Assembly (NCBI RefSeq): GCF_013377495.2
Contig: NC_066362.1
Coordinates: 87,197,129 to 87,261,128, forward strand
DNA: 64,000 nt
Direction: 5' to 3'
From: Cygnus atratus
Taxonomy: Eukaryota > Chordata > Aves > Anseriformes > Anatidae
Positions 51,101 through 62,954 of the stretch are shown piece after piece. The notes beneath the pieces were generated by a model. It ran no database searches. It saw only the letters and a list, made by a program, of their open reading frames with translations, and was not told where the DNA came from. Position numbers and translations under genes: made by a program. Positions within the stretch are counted from its first letter, which is position 1, and each line of letters starts with the position of its first letter.

Positions 51101-51757
51101 CAGGTAATCTCTCATAAAATGCTTTAAAGGAGCAACTCTCCAATGTGCTTAGGGTTGGCTACATGTAGCATCTAAGTCTTCTCATCTTCACTTCTCACTA
51201 CATGCGTAAACATAACGTTTGGTAAAGCTCATCTGATTTCTGCAGCGTTACAGGACGAGGTACATGGGACTGAGTTCACCAGAGCATGTCATTTAAAGCT
51301 GGTGAGCACTAAAGGTGCTTGATGACATACCGCATCTTGAGAGCCTCTTCAGTCACGATCTAAGTGTACAGCTTTTCTGGGACACAGAGTCCTTTAAATA
51401 ATTTAGCCATGAGATAACTTAGTGACTTCACCATTTTAGCTTTTTGCTTTTTCTTTTAAATCTCAAGTGCCTGCTTACACAGGGACAATATGAAAAAAGG
51501 ACTAATAAGGCAAGTCAAGTTAGAGGCTTATACGAACTTTGAACATCTTTCTGTATCATGCAGCATCATGCTAGTCAAGCCTTGCACTCAAACCATTTGA
51601 GGTAGTTCAATGACAAATCCAAGACGAATCCTGCTCGTTTGATATGCACAGAAGCCAGGTAGTATGATCTGACTAGAGAGCACAGAGCTGTTCAAGTTAC
51701 TTCACTATCTACCTGACCTGGATGCTGCCACTAGCTTGTGATTATTCAGTGTGCAAA
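48175..51757. other. Non-genic AT-rich stretch, nothing supported
   Basis: No gene, RNA or transposon recognised. An interrupted direct repeat is listed at 49,711-49,759. Confidence 0.55.
49711..49759. repeat. Interrupted 18-bp direct repeat
   Basis: CACTACTCACAAACAGTA (49711-49728) and CACTACCCACAAACAGTA (49742-49759) differ at one base and are separated by a partial third copy, CACTACCCGCAT. Local duplication. Confidence 0.85.
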
Positions 51758-52501
51758 TCAAAAGCTCAATAACTGCTCTGCAAATCCCCAGCAGAAACAT
51801 CCCCTTTGTCTGTGCTGTTGTGGAGCTGGTGTCTGTGTCCAGCTGAGACAGCCCCGTGTGGGGCTTGCCCAGATGCTGTCAGGATGCTGAGCCACAGCCA
51901 GCATAGCATCCCTGGGGAGCGAGGAAGCGATGGGGAAGAAGGCTTGCTTAGCTTGGCAGCCCCGAGCTGGCTGCATGGAAGAGATGAACCACCGGGAACA
52001 GAGCCATGGGAGAAAAATAAAAAGAGAGGAAAGAGAAAAACAAAAGTGCCTCGAGAGCTTGTACATCATAGCCATATTATGGACTACACAGATGGACCCA
52101 AGAGGAGGGCAAGTGACCAAAGATGCCTTTGCTGCTGCTGCACAAACGCAAGGAGAATTCTGGCAGGCTACGTTAGCATTTTTCTGGCTGTGCTGAAGAA
52201 ATGCAAAGTGGAGCAGCAGCTGTGCCCTCCTTTGGGATACTGAAAAATAATTCTCTTGGATCATACTCTGGATTAGCTTTGATAGCCAGTTAAAAAAAGG
52301 AGCTGGTGCCAGTAGCTCGGTGCCAGTGTTCATGCTCCGGGTCCTCTGGGGTAGTACTACTGATAGCACTAAGTTAGGCACGCTTGGGAGGACCAAAGGT
52401 TGCAAATTAACAAGTATTGTCATAAAACCAAGGAAAGATGCTGTGTGATATGCTTTCTCCACACCTGTCCTGGCACTAAGTAATGTTAGTGAATACAACA
52501 T
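51758..52501 (-). other. 247-codon unrecognised ORF in a GC-rich patch
   Basis: This is the longest frame outside the CR1 and the ITPRIPL-like gene. The translation is rich in Ser, Leu, Gln and Cys with no domain, leader, repeat or catalytic motif that I can name. Opposed plus-strand frames of 145 and 88 codons (51,806-52,243 and 51,930-52,196) cover the same DNA, which suggests that the higher GC content of about 51,800-52,240 simply removes stop codons. It may be an old unrecognised repeat. I do not call it a gene. Confidence 0.1.
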
Positions 52502-54494
52502 ACAAAATTTAAGCGTTCAGTATTAAGCAGGCTTATTCCATTCCCATGAAAATCATCAGGAGCATCTCTATGTAATGATTTAAAAATGGAAGGTGCCAAG
52601 AAAGTGGATGATAGCTAACGGTACAAAATGCTGAGACAGATAGCTCTTCTCTTTGTAGATTATAATTATGTATGGTATTGTCTTCACACACTTATCTTTT
52701 TAAAACCACCGTGCTTCCTTTGCATTTTTGCAAACATTTATAATATCTTTTTATGAAGTAAATGCTCTTGACTAGGAGAGTCTACATTCAGTGGCATCAC
52801 TTGCAGCTAGACTTTAACTGTAAGGTATGCAATGCTGTACAAATTCTCTTATGTGGTTCACCAGTCTTCCCTTTAGGGATTAGGTTTCTGTCATTACAGA
52901 TTGTCCCAAGAAAAATGAAGGACAGCATACAGAAATTCTGTTAGAAAGGACTCTACTTGTGCTCTTTTAGGTCCCAGTATCACTACTGCTGATGTGAGAG
53001 CAAAGACCTCATTTGATCTCAGTGGGACACAGACTGAGCACCCAAGAAGCACTGCAGCAGTTTTATCCAGCCGAAGAATATATTGAATAAATTTCATTGC
53101 AGCACAGATCACTGCAAGATGAAAAATTAATGCCTGAGGTCGTAAAAGGGAACACCACCACAGAATAGAGCATTCCAGGAAAAACTCTCATACTGAGATT
53201 TAAAATCAGCCAATAAAAACAATAACAAAATGTTCTTGGGAGATGCAGATAGAAGCAGACTACAAATCATAATCAGATCCCCAAAAGTGCAACTTACTCC
53301 TGAAAGAACGTATTGTCCCACATAAAATGTCAAGTGTAACAGAGTAAAGTTGAAATGGGAAACAGTTATTTTCTCACTGTTAGGTCCTTATTTTTAAATA
53401 ACATTTGTGAGAACTGTGCTCCCACTCCAAATGAAATTCGTGTAGAACTGCTCTACCTAGCCCCCTGGAAAAGTTTACAAATTTTTTTTGGAAGGAAATT
53501 AATCCTCCCAGGCAAACACATGTAGAATTTTAATCCAGATAATAAGAAGATATTCTAAAAATACAATAGTTTCTATTAGTGTAACTGAAAAGATTCCTCC
53601 TTCAGCCTTAACTTAAACCTGTATGAAAGCAACTGGAAGTTTTATATACACAGAAAGCATCAAGTTAAATTGAAATTAGTGAAAATAACTGGCACTACAA
53701 AAATGTTGAAGTTTAATAAAATACCTCTAATATTTACTAGACATCTGTCAAAATGAACAGGCTTAAGATAAAACAACAATGTTGGAGTTGTTTGGAAAGC
53801 ATGAAGGACCACAAGCGTATGTCCTGAGACCATTAAACAGTAAGAATGCTTTGGGAAAAGTTTCACAAATCTTTGAAAGTTATATAAAGAAAACAAAAAC
53901 ACCCCAAACCCCATGCCTCAGACTCCAAATCATGACAGTTCCTACTTGATCCATCTAAATTGCATAGTATCCCATGGGAAACTGAACAATCTCTTCATCT
54001 AACTGCTATGATAATTATTCTCAAATACTGGATGAACAAGAATGGTCCATCTGTGGAGAAATATTGCTGCATCACATAAAAGTCATTTTGGAAAAAAGAA
54101 CAGGCTCAGTATGTGGGACAGCATACACGTATCTCTACCTGTGTATGGGAATATTTTTAATATATTTTCTGAGCATCAAAATGCCCCTCAATATGCCTCT
54201 AAGTAAGAGATAATATTAAACAGTGATAGGCAACAAAATAAACAATGAGATAAAGCCAGCAAAGAACAGCATGAAAATTCACCCTACTTTGGAGTCATTC
54301 AAATTTAAATTTACTCATTTAATTATATACCATGTTTGTAAGGCTGCATGTCCCTCTTCTTCGTGGCAACTGCTGCTCATATCCAATATATTCAAGTCTT
54401 CTGTTTGCTACTTGACCTTATTAATCAGTAGTAAAACAATCACCATTTCTAGAACTATTAGGGAAAGAATTTATTGATAAATAGTTGTTAAGGC

Positions 54495-54535
54495 CATTTC
54501 TTTCTAAACAAACACACATTTCTTTCTAAACAAAC
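54495..54535. repeat. 19-bp direct repeat, 22-bp period
   Basis: CATTTCTTTCTAAACAAAC occurs at 54,495-54,513 and again at 54,517-54,535, perfect copies separated by ACA. Confidence 0.9.
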
Positions 54536-57500
54536 TCTGATCAACTTAGATCAAGCACAAATTCTTAATTATTCTTCCTATGCACTTCTATAGTAGATTA
54601 AATGACTGAGCTATTACCCAATTCCTGCTTTCTCCTCCTCTGAGAGGGATGTTTGCTGTGTTTTCTTATTACTTCCAAGGTATCTGCACAATCAAGTTCA
54701 CTTATTAAGATTGAATTACTGTAACTCTTTCTCTCTTGCCTTGCCGAACATTTTCTTCTGTTTCATTCAGAACATTTTCATGCCTGTTCACAGTACTATT
54801 GCAAAGATCACTTCTGCATGTTTTTTCATCCTATTATCTTCTTCTTACCCCCTCCATGCTTCCCCCCTCTGTAGCAGTAAATATACACACCTTGTCTTCA
54901 TGAAAGCTGCGCCTGGCCCACCCAAGCATTACTAACCACAGCTTACAACCAAGTCAACGTGCAGTTGGCTTCAGGTGCCAACAAATACCTGAAAAGTTAT
55001 TTCATTATTCCCAATGAGAAGCTCCCTGACACATCCATTTTCTAAACGCCTATTTATTATTTTATTTTTAAAAAGCTAATTCTCAGCTAAGACTGTAGAC
55101 ACTGCACTGCCCAACAATGTCTCCTTGGTTCCTTGAATTTCCTCGTGTGCTTCTATGCAGACTAACTCTATTTTACTCTATTACCTTGTGTCTACCTATT
55201 AACTTTTACGCAACTTTTACACAGCACCTAGAAAAAGGGTCCCTGTTCCATCACTAGAGCACTTGTTTAATGTAAATAACATAATAACAACATACGGTAA
55301 GGGATGTTCTATTTTCTTAGATTTTAATACATCTCTACTGAATATCACTATTTTCCCCACAAGAATATAAATCAACTTTTTAAATCAAGCTTCTCAACTT
55401 TTGGGCTGACATCACTTGTGTAGCACGATGGAGTAAATTTCTCAAATAGTGAGCAGTTTGTATTACTTGTCTTTCTCCTCAAACCTCCTGTTAAATTACT
55501 CAATCCTCTTTTCCTTCAGCTGCTGGCTAAATCAATACCATAATAGATGTACTCTCAGTAGAAAGCCACCTCACTTTTGACACTGCAACTGGCCAAACAA
55601 ATTCAAGCAGCTTAGGTTCCTTCTTCTCAAGCCTGGTTCCACAACACCGTTGACCTTGTAAAGCCCTAGATTCCTGGAGCTGTTGTATGATCTTCCTGCA
55701 TTAACCTCTGGGTTAACAATTTATGTTAAAATAAATTCAACCATGATGGATAAGATCAGTTTGAGCTGTTTCATTGTTTGAGCAACTCAGACAGATTCTT
55801 TGGACTTACTGCTACAATATGTGAAATTGAAAAAAAAAACATTTTGAATTTTCCATGATCAACAGGGCATTTGAGAAGATTCACTTACAATTTAACAACT
55901 ACACAAAAGAAGACCTATTTGACCTATTCTTCTGACTCAGCATTTATTTATTTTTTCATATAGTGGCAATCACATTGGATGCTATTTATATGCTGTTAGA
56001 TTTTATTTGAACTTGTTAGATTTTTCCCAGTCCTGAAATTTTGTCAGAGACTGGATGAAGTATTAGTGACCTAGCATTTAAGACCAGTTATTCATCAGTA
56101 GTAGGAATAAATGAAGAATACCGATACTCAAGACAATGTGTCTGTTTGCATAATGTTTCTTGGCTTTGCTGCCACCTGCAGCAGAACAGAGGATAAAAGC
56201 CCAGTTCAGATATTTCTGTCCTACTTAGCATTATTACTTTCTGGTCCCTCTATTACCTTATTATAAGGGTTTTTGAAATTTATCAGAAATTGATAGCAAA
56301 AGATGCTTTCTAAACTAATCTGGACTCTTCCAAATGTTAAAATGTTATGTGAAAAATGTATCAGAAGTCTGAAATATATGTTTTATTTCACTAGATCAAC
56401 AAATTATTTGAATTGTGTGGAACTGACACATGTATGCCTACATTTTTATTTAGATTTTTCAAAGTATTTTCCAATTAAAATCTCTAAATCCTAGCGGTAA
56501 CAAAATCAATTTCCATTCTACCTAGGTAGAATAAGCTTATATATTCACTACTTATACTGAATATAGGTACTACCTATACTGATTATATACATCATAATAT
56601 ATGGTTTAGATTTCAAAATAAATATGTAGTTGAATTACTTTTTCAAATATATATATTTTAGCAACATTTCAGTAATACCGATGATACATATACATCTTAC
56701 GGTGAAGTCACAGGTAAAATCTTTATAACACTATATTTTTTACATCACAAGTCCCATTGGAACAAAAATAATTAACAGTACAAAGAAAAGCAGATGGCTG
56801 AGTATTAAGGTGGATTTGCTCATTCTTCTCAGCATTAATTGGAAACTATCATTTGACATATTTCCTGTTTCTCAAAGACCATTGTTTATGGCTTCCAAGG
56901 CAAAAAGTAACCAGCTCAAGTAAAACAAAAGCAATACATAAGCAAGTTATCACTGAAAATGGCAACTACCCTGAAGAGCTCTCCAAACTTTCTGTCTCTA
57001 CCTTCTGTCAAAAGGCTACCAGACCCATTTGTCACAATAAAAATACAAGGTCTTGTTGGATTTTTATTCTTGTTTGTATTTATTTTTTTACTCAAGGTGA
57101 ATATTCACTGAGTATCAGTGTCCCAAATGGCCTCCTTTTATCTCCTGCTTCTTAGGAAACTTTCCTTCCAGATGAAAAGTTGGTCATAAATCACCCAGTG
57201 TGTAGTCACCTTCAGTGTAGGTCACTGGAATTCGTAGTATCTGAATATTAATATAATATTATAATGTACAAGTTGTGGTTCATAGAGGGAGTGTATCTAC
57301 CTACCTTCGTTTCATGCTTGAGATCATGCTGACACCATCACCCTATACTTCAAATCCTCTATCAAGTTCTAGTAAGAACTGGATGCCACTTTATAATACT
57401 GTCCTAATTTATTAAAGCAATCTATATGAAAAAATCTTGATATTGGGTCACCCATGTGCCTTTAAAACGAAGCAGACAAAGCGCACTTTATGGTATCCAG

Positions 57501-60103
57501 TATTGAAAAGTCCAGATATGGAAGAAGTTTCCACTCTCAGGAACTACAGGAATTTACTCTTTCACACCTTCCCCTCACAAGCTTCCTCGTTTCAAACTCT
57601 TACCATGAACTCCACAGGCCCATCAGAAGAAAGCTGTACAAACCAGAACCTGATTGAGAAAAGTAGTCCCAGAAATTGCACACATTCCACTATTTCACTC
57701 TTGCCATTGACAGGGTATGGAAAGCATCAAGTCAAACCATGAAGGAAAGCGGCAAAATGTCTTAAGATACGTAACATTCCTTGTGTGCATTCTGTCATAT
57801 TGACAAGTTATTTTTGGCATTTTTGTCCTAGAACTAAAAAGCTGATACAACCCAAGAGCTTGCTGGATTGCATCCCTTCCCATATGGCACTAGAGAATTT
57901 AGTTCAGTTACACCAGTCCAATGTCTGAGGCTATGCAGCTGCACAGCAGTTCTTATGGCCTTAATTTAATCTACAAAACCTTTACTTTAGATTAAGGGGA
58001 AAACGGGAACTCCAGCATCCTTCTCAGATCTTAGATTTTTTTTTCATTTCATGGGTGTGGGTGGGTTTATTGTTGTTGTTTCAGCAAACGACATAGGTTG
58101 ATTGATGACATTTTGTTGATTATTTTTCTTTCACACTAACCTTTTGTCAAAGGAATGACTTCTAAGGACAACAAAGAGTTAGGCCTTTGACTGCATCCAG
58201 TGTTCTGAACTGCTGAGCAGATATCTTAGAAGTTTATTGCTTTAAAATACTGCTCAGGGACCCCAGCTGAGGTTGTCACCCTACTGGGTTCAGTATAGTA
58301 CAAATACAAATTAAAATAAGACAGCTCTGCTCCAAGGAGTTTGAGAGCTCATCCTCTCTATCAAAGATGATTCCACTCTTTTGCAGTAAATCTAGATTTG
58401 GTTTCAAACCAAAATAAAAAGAACCTTTGGCTCGTCTTCTGTTTGGTCTCAACGCAATGAGTTCCTGCCAACTTACAAACAGCAAAGCCTCAGAAATAAT
58501 GAAAAGGGAAAAGAAAGTAGAAACTCAGCACTGGATGTGGATTTTCATCCTGGAAATCATCAAGGGGAGAAAAGTTGCTTCCATGGAAACACATGCTGAA
58601 ATAGGAGAGAAGAAGGCAGACAGCCAGTACTTTTTCCCCTGCTGAGCCTGTAGAGACCATCACAGAAGTTGTAAATAACTAGAGGAACTGTTGTTCCCTT
58701 GGGATCCTCATGTAGCTGCTGCTCAGCCCAGTGAGACCCTGCTAGCACCAGAACATCACCTGTTGAAACTGTGTAACAGGAAGAAACGCAAAGAGGCTTG
58801 GGTTGTTGCGAATAACTTTTTTTCTCCTGACTACTGAAGAGGTGTGCTTTGCAGTCCCAGATCCTTTACCTGCTCTTACCTGGGAAGAAATAGCCTAAAA
58901 ACTTCATATGAAATCTTCATCTTTCTCATGGTTTTCCAACAGTGACTTGATCGTTAGCTTCAAATAATATAAGTCTGCAAGAGTAGGTATAATTCATAAG
59001 GAAAACATTATTTGATTCTTTCTGTTCATGAATAAGCAGCAAGGGTCTTTTTGATCAGCTTAAAGCTATTCAAAAGTCAGTGCTGTAAATAACAGACGTT
59101 CTATACACTGCTCACAGACATTGCATTACTGGAGGTCCAGTTAAGGGACCAGAGTTGTTTGTGGTGGGCATACAGGAGAGACGGATGCCTGTTCTCATTT
59201 CTGCTCTGTAAATGAATGAGTTTAGCCTTCAAAGTAAACATGAGCGCTAGTTCAGTTTCTGCTTGCAATCTCTAATACATACTTACTACCAGTTCTAGAA
59301 CAATTCATTATTTGAAATTACAAAGAAAAAATTGTACAGAGAACTACTGAAAAAAGAAAGGAAAACAAAACTTGTTTTCATTTAAGTGGATACCAAGGAA
59401 TAATGTCTATTTTGAAAGAAGTATTAAGGAATATTAAATTTGCAGGAAGGTAAAGATATATAGTAGTTGAGTTTTATTAATCAAGAAAGACTGAGGACAT
59501 TCTGAAATGATCTTTGTTCCTTTAAATATTACAAAATATGGAGATGAGAAATGAGAAGGGAAGGTGCTCTGTTTTTTCTCCTAAGAACCACTTCTTTGAA
59601 CAGTGCTGATTTTATTTTTAGGATAGGTTCAATCAAAAGACCTTAATACACACAAAAAGCCAAAGAAAACTGTATCTACACTTCCTTCGTAATTCAAAGC
59701 AAAATGGTATAGAATTAAAGGACAAAAAATAAACCTCTTGCTTGCTATGCTGTTCTTATTTCGTGTCTCAATGGGAAGAGAATGACAGATGGAAGTATAA
59801 AGTATGTTTACTCATATCAGGCCTTTGATATGCAAATGCTTGTTCTGAAAGAATGAGAAATACACTGACCAGCACACATCCCCTCAGAAGAGAAGCATCG
59901 CAACCTGAGAGAGAAGAGAGATAAACACTCCTTGGCAGATGCATTATGAATACTGACTACGGCAAGTTCTGCTACAACGCTTTCCTGAGGGAAGTATTAT
60001 GTTTTCAAATGTAACATCTTGACAATATTTAAATGCCAAGAGTGAAAGAAGAGTGAAATATCTAAGGGATATTGCTGATGAATAAAAAACATTCACTCCA
60101 CTT

Positions 60104-60127
60104 TATATATATATATATATATATATT
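60104..60127. repeat. (TA)n microsatellite
   Basis: About eleven TA dinucleotides in a row. Confidence 0.9.
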
Positions 60128-61044
60128 TCAGCACACTGGTAATTACATTACATAACCCCCAAGACACCACAGACAAAAGCCAAGTTCAGTCTCGTAAGGT
60201 TTGTCTCAAGGATCTCCTTTTTTTAGTCAATGGACGGACATCAGTTGATGCACAGGAGACAGCAGACTATTATGTTGGATTCCTGCTCTGAACTGGCTGG
60301 TGGAGCCATGCTGTCTCCATTATCCTTCCAGCAAATCAGCAGAGACTAGCCTCTCCCACACTGCAATACCGTGCTTTTCTGACAACGGAGCTATAAACAT
60401 TAACATTAGTTTAAAACCTGATCCAAACTGCTTTAAAAGTTTGTGACCGTAAAAACAATAAAGCTAACAATAAAGCCTCATAAATACCCACTAATATGAA
60501 AGAGCTTGTTGTAACTCTACAGGGAAGCAAGAATGGTCTTGAAATGCATTTAACCTCTCTTGCACCACGTAAAAACAGCTTTTCCTCTCCTTTCCACACT
60601 ACTACAGTACAGCGTTTGGATGAACAATGAAGCTTGGAGCACATCAGTAATGTAATATTTCAGAAACTCTAAAAATTCAGAAACACTAAAAAAGAAATGT
60701 AACAAGAATTAAACAACTTTATTTTTTGTTTGAGAACTTTGATAGGGCATGAAACAAGATAACTTGAAAAAATGAAAAAGACCAAATCAATACCACTAAC
60801 TACCATTAAATTTAACATACCCAGTGAAATGCACTACTAATTTGAGATTCATCACGTTCTACAACCATCACGAGCATGGAAATGTAATGCAGTATAAAGC
60901 AGAGGTGTAATTAAAGATTTTTCCCAAATTATCCCTTATGAAGGCTACATGCCACATCTAAGTGTTCACAGTGGAAGTGTGGTCATGGATTTCTGTCACA
61001 ACTATTTTGGGAAAGGAAACCATCTATTAGGTTTAGGAAATTAG

Positions 61045-61263
61045 GAGTAACAGCGTCTCGGAAAGAGCAGGGAGGCATTGGAACGGGTTGCCCAGGGAGG
61101 TGGTGGCGTCACCATCCCTGGGGGCGTTCAAGGAAAGGTTGGACCTGGTGCTTAGGGACATGGTTCAGTGGGTGACATTGGTGGCAGGTTGATGGTAGGA
61201 CCAGATGACCTTGGAGGTCTTTTCCAACCTTACTGTTTCTAGGATGTGAGCATATTCTATGAT
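61045..61263 (+). mobile_element. CR1 LINE 3' end fragment
   Basis: Plus-strand translation shows the last ORF2 residues RHWNGLPREVVASPSLGAF followed by KERLDLVLRDMV, then the 3'-UTR block (ccagatgaccttggaggtct, ttccaacctt) and a degraded tail ending in ATTCTATGA. This matches the CR1 C-terminus and 3' end. The copy is 5' truncated to about 220 bases and lies just downstream of the ITPRIPL-like gene, tail towards it. Confidence 0.85.
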
Positions 61264-61266
61264 GTC

Positions 61267-61316
61267 ATTACCACATCTTGGGCAGCCTGCTCTAGGTGGC
61301 CTTGCTTGAGCAGGGG
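61267..61316 (+). repeat. 50-bp direct repeat, copy A (CR1 3'-UTR-like)
   Basis: This 50-base stretch matches 63,853-63,902 at all but one position (A/G at base 9). Its centre, GCCTGCTCTAGGTGGCC, is a CR1 3'-UTR motif. It directly follows the tail of the CR1 fragment ending at about 61,263 and lies 3' of the ITPRIPL-like gene. After the shared block the two copies diverge. Confidence 0.85.
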
Positions 61317-61365
61317 GAATGTCTGCACAGACAGTCATGGACAGAGTGTACGTTAACACGACCAA

Positions 61366-61371
61366 TTTATT
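61366..61371 (-). terminator. Candidate poly(A) signal for the ITPRIPL-like gene
   Basis: TTTATT on the plus strand reads AATAAA on the minus strand, about 150 bases beyond the early stop at 61,524. The next 40 bases on the minus strand are rich in GT (GTCGTGTTAACG, then TGACTGTCTGTG), as expected of a cleavage-site downstream element. It is a plausible functional signal, but a hexamer alone is weak evidence. Confidence 0.4.
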
Positions 61372-61430
61372 GGCCTCTGCATAGGCTGAAGCTTCTGGAT
61401 GGAACGGAGTCTCTCCAACGGTCTGGGTGG

Positions 61431-61523
61431 TCACTGCCCGCTGCTAACAGGTGTCTCTGTTGTGCTGCTGGAGAAACTGGTGTTGTGCAGCGGCGCCGTG
61501 CTGCTGGTGAAGCCTTCCACGGC
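61431..61523 (-). pseudogene. Post-stop continuation of the ITPRIPL-like frame
   Basis: After the early TAG the same frame stays open for 30 codons (beginning AVEGFTSSTA, later rich in Ser and Thr) and ends in TGA at 61,431-61,433. The first few residues may still be ITPRIPL-derived; the rest I cannot match to the family. The expected C-terminal helical part does not appear in any minus-strand frame before the CR1 fragments at about 61,316. The 3' end of the gene therefore looks replaced, not merely interrupted by one nonsense change. Confidence 0.35.
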
Positions 61524-62700
61524 CTACTCCAGGCTCAGGAAGGAGTCCGAGTCATCTATCTGCACCCCAAACGTTAACTCGATGGAGAGGGTGCTCTCAG
61601 AGGTGCTGGCCAGCTTGATCTTGCAGGAGCGGCGGGAGGGCAGCACCGTCAGGTGGCAGTGGCGCGACTGCGGCAGAAGCTCCCAGGCTGCTTTCACCAA
61701 GGCCTGGAACCAGCGGGTGGTTTTCTCCACATTTAGGTAGGAGCCGCTGCAGAGGGTGCGTAGCAGGCTGGGCTCCTGTCTTCTGCTCAGCTCATCCTCA
61801 GTGTGGTGGAGGAAGCACAGCATGTCCCCCACCAGCCGCTCCCTCGCGCAGGCGCACTCCAGCTCCACGCGCAGGCCGGGCTTCCTTGCTGGCGTCTCCC
61901 CGTCGGCGCCCAGCTCCGGGTGGAAGGCGTGCCCAGGCGGAGGCCTCAGGGGCACGAGCAGGCGGTACAGGATGTTGTCTTCCCGGGCACTCCAGCCTTC
62001 GTAGAGGCAGCCCACACCAATGGCCGGCTGCAGCCGTGGGTTGAAGAGGCAGTTCCTGGACAGTCCTCGGCAGGCACCAAGAAGCTCCTCCACCAGCTCC
62101 TCCACCACCTTGCACTTGTCAGCCATGTAGGGCGCCGGCCACTGGGTGCTATCGGCCCAAACTCTGCCCAGATCCCAGCTGTCATCAGCGTCGCTGTCTT
62201 CGTCTGCGTCATCATCGTCCTCCTCCTTCCTTGTAGAGCTGCCGTCTTCACCGCTGCTGCCCATCTCACGGCTCCGTTTCCTGAGCCAGCGGCAGAGCCC
62301 AAAGATCAGGACAAGGAGCTCAACCAAGGCCCAGAGCTGCCACTGCTTCAATGCAGTGAAGAGCAGAGCTCCCAGGGCCACCCCGCTCTGCTCCTGGCTC
62401 CTCTCCTCCATCTCTTGCACCAGCGGAGCCATGCCTTCAATCAGCTGCTCTGCATACTGCTGCATTGTCTCGCGCCCATCTGCATCCAGATGATCGTTCA
62501 CCAGCCATGGCTTCTGGGCAATGCCCAGCACAGCCAGGGCGAGGAAGATCAGGCGAGCCATGGCTTGCAGGAGGTGCGAACCGCACTCACCGACGGCCAA
62601 GGCCACAGTGTGGTGGCGCTGCCTGCTGCTGGCCCTGATGACAGCCCCCCTGCTGTGACGTGTCCTTTGTGCTGTCACAGGCACCACAGCCGCATCACAG
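61480..62700. other. GC- and CpG-rich island over the ITPRIPL-like gene
   Basis: The coding region and its immediate 5' flank are much richer in G, C and CpG than the rest of the window, giving a 333-codon antisense shadow frame (61,803-62,804) and others. This is typical for avian copies of the family. I read the CpG retention as a sign of either recent origin or an unmethylated state in the germ line. No exact values were computed. Confidence 0.7.
61524..62561 (-). CDS. ITPRIP-like 1 family protein, C-terminally truncated
   Basis: This is an intronless frame of the inositol 1,4,5-trisphosphate receptor-interacting protein-like (Mab-21-like) family, single-pass membrane proteins whose cytoplasmic domain has a nucleotidyltransferase-like fold. 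From the chosen ATG (62,561; good context GCCATGG) the 345 residues show a signal peptide MARLIFLALAVLGIAQ (1-16), a charged helix (about 25-60), a membrane segment LWALVELLVLIFGLCRWL (76-93) and an acidic linker with EEDDDDADEDSDADDS (113-128). After these comes the start of the family domain, with EGWSAREDNILYRLLVPLRP (188-207) and further blocks to LSIELTFGVQIDDSD (325-339). An in-frame upstream Met at 62,687 would add 42 residues in front of the leader, which is unlikely. A TAG at 61,524-61,526 ends the frame early: relatives, as I recall, are about 500-560 residues, so the C-terminal part of the domain is lost. It may be a truncated expressed copy or a young pseudogene. The family call is firm; functionality is not. 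Confidence 0.8.
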   Translation of the reverse strand: MARLIFLALAVLGIAQKPWLVNDHLDADGRETMQQYAEQLIEGMAPLVQEMEERSQEQSGVALGALLFTALKQWQLWALVELLVLIFGLCRWLRKRSREMGSSGEDGSSTRKEEDDDDADEDSDADDSWDLGRVWADSTQWPAPYMADKCKVVEELVEELLGACRGLSRNCLFNPRLQPAIGVGCLYEGWSAREDNILYRLLVPLRPPPGHAFHPELGADGETPARKPGLRVELECACARERLVGDMLCFLHHTEDELSRRQEPSLLRTLCSGSYLNVEKTTRWFQALVKAAWELLPQSRHCHLTVLPSRRSCKIKLASTSESTLSIELTFGVQIDDSDSFLSLE

Positions 62701-62954
62701 CAATCCCCCTCGCCTCACCTCCCTGCAAGTTTGTGGGAAGGTCCTTGCAGCTCTTGGACATGAGAAGACTTATCATGTCACACGGAACGAACCTAAAGCA
62801 GTGACAAATTTCTTCTTCTCTTAATATGTGATGCAAAACATACTTGCTCTTACTCCTTCTGATATAAATACGATTTCTTGAATGTCTTTGTGGTAAATTA
62901 TCTAGGTGAAAAGAATATTGGTGAAAAGGAAGGTGAAAAGGAAGCTGTAGATGG
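62562..62954 (-). promoter_or_regulatory. 5' flank of the ITPRIPL-like gene
   Basis: This gap precedes the gene on the minus strand. A TATTTATA-like box lies at about 62,862-62,870 (300 bases before the ATG), and a donor-like GGTGAGTG lies about 30 bases before the start codon. Neither is proven. I see no transposon in this interval, so the true promoter and any 5' untranslated exon could be here, before the CR1 copy begins. Confidence 0.25.

Larger units (their letters stand above)
52502..61044. other. Non-genic stretch, nothing supported
   Basis: About 8.5 kb of AT-rich DNA without a gene, RNA or recognisable transposon. It holds a short direct repeat (54,495-54,535) and a TA microsatellite (60,104-60,127). 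Frames reach only about 100 codons and none shows a motif. Confidence 0.55.

Noticed and set aside
51780..52300. Endogenous retrovirus fragment
   Set aside because: I found no LTR boundary, primer-binding site or retroviral protein motif in either strand.
61165..61434. 89-codon minus-strand ORF sharing PAQARPPRAGCPR with the ORF at 63,715-63,969
   Set aside because: The shared peptide is the reverse translation of the CR1 3'-UTR 50-bp repeat, not a protein family.
61803..62804. 333-codon plus-strand ORF across the ITPRIPL-like gene
   Set aside because: It is the antisense shadow of a GC-rich coding frame. The minus-strand frame has leader, membrane segment and family motifs; the plus-strand one has none.
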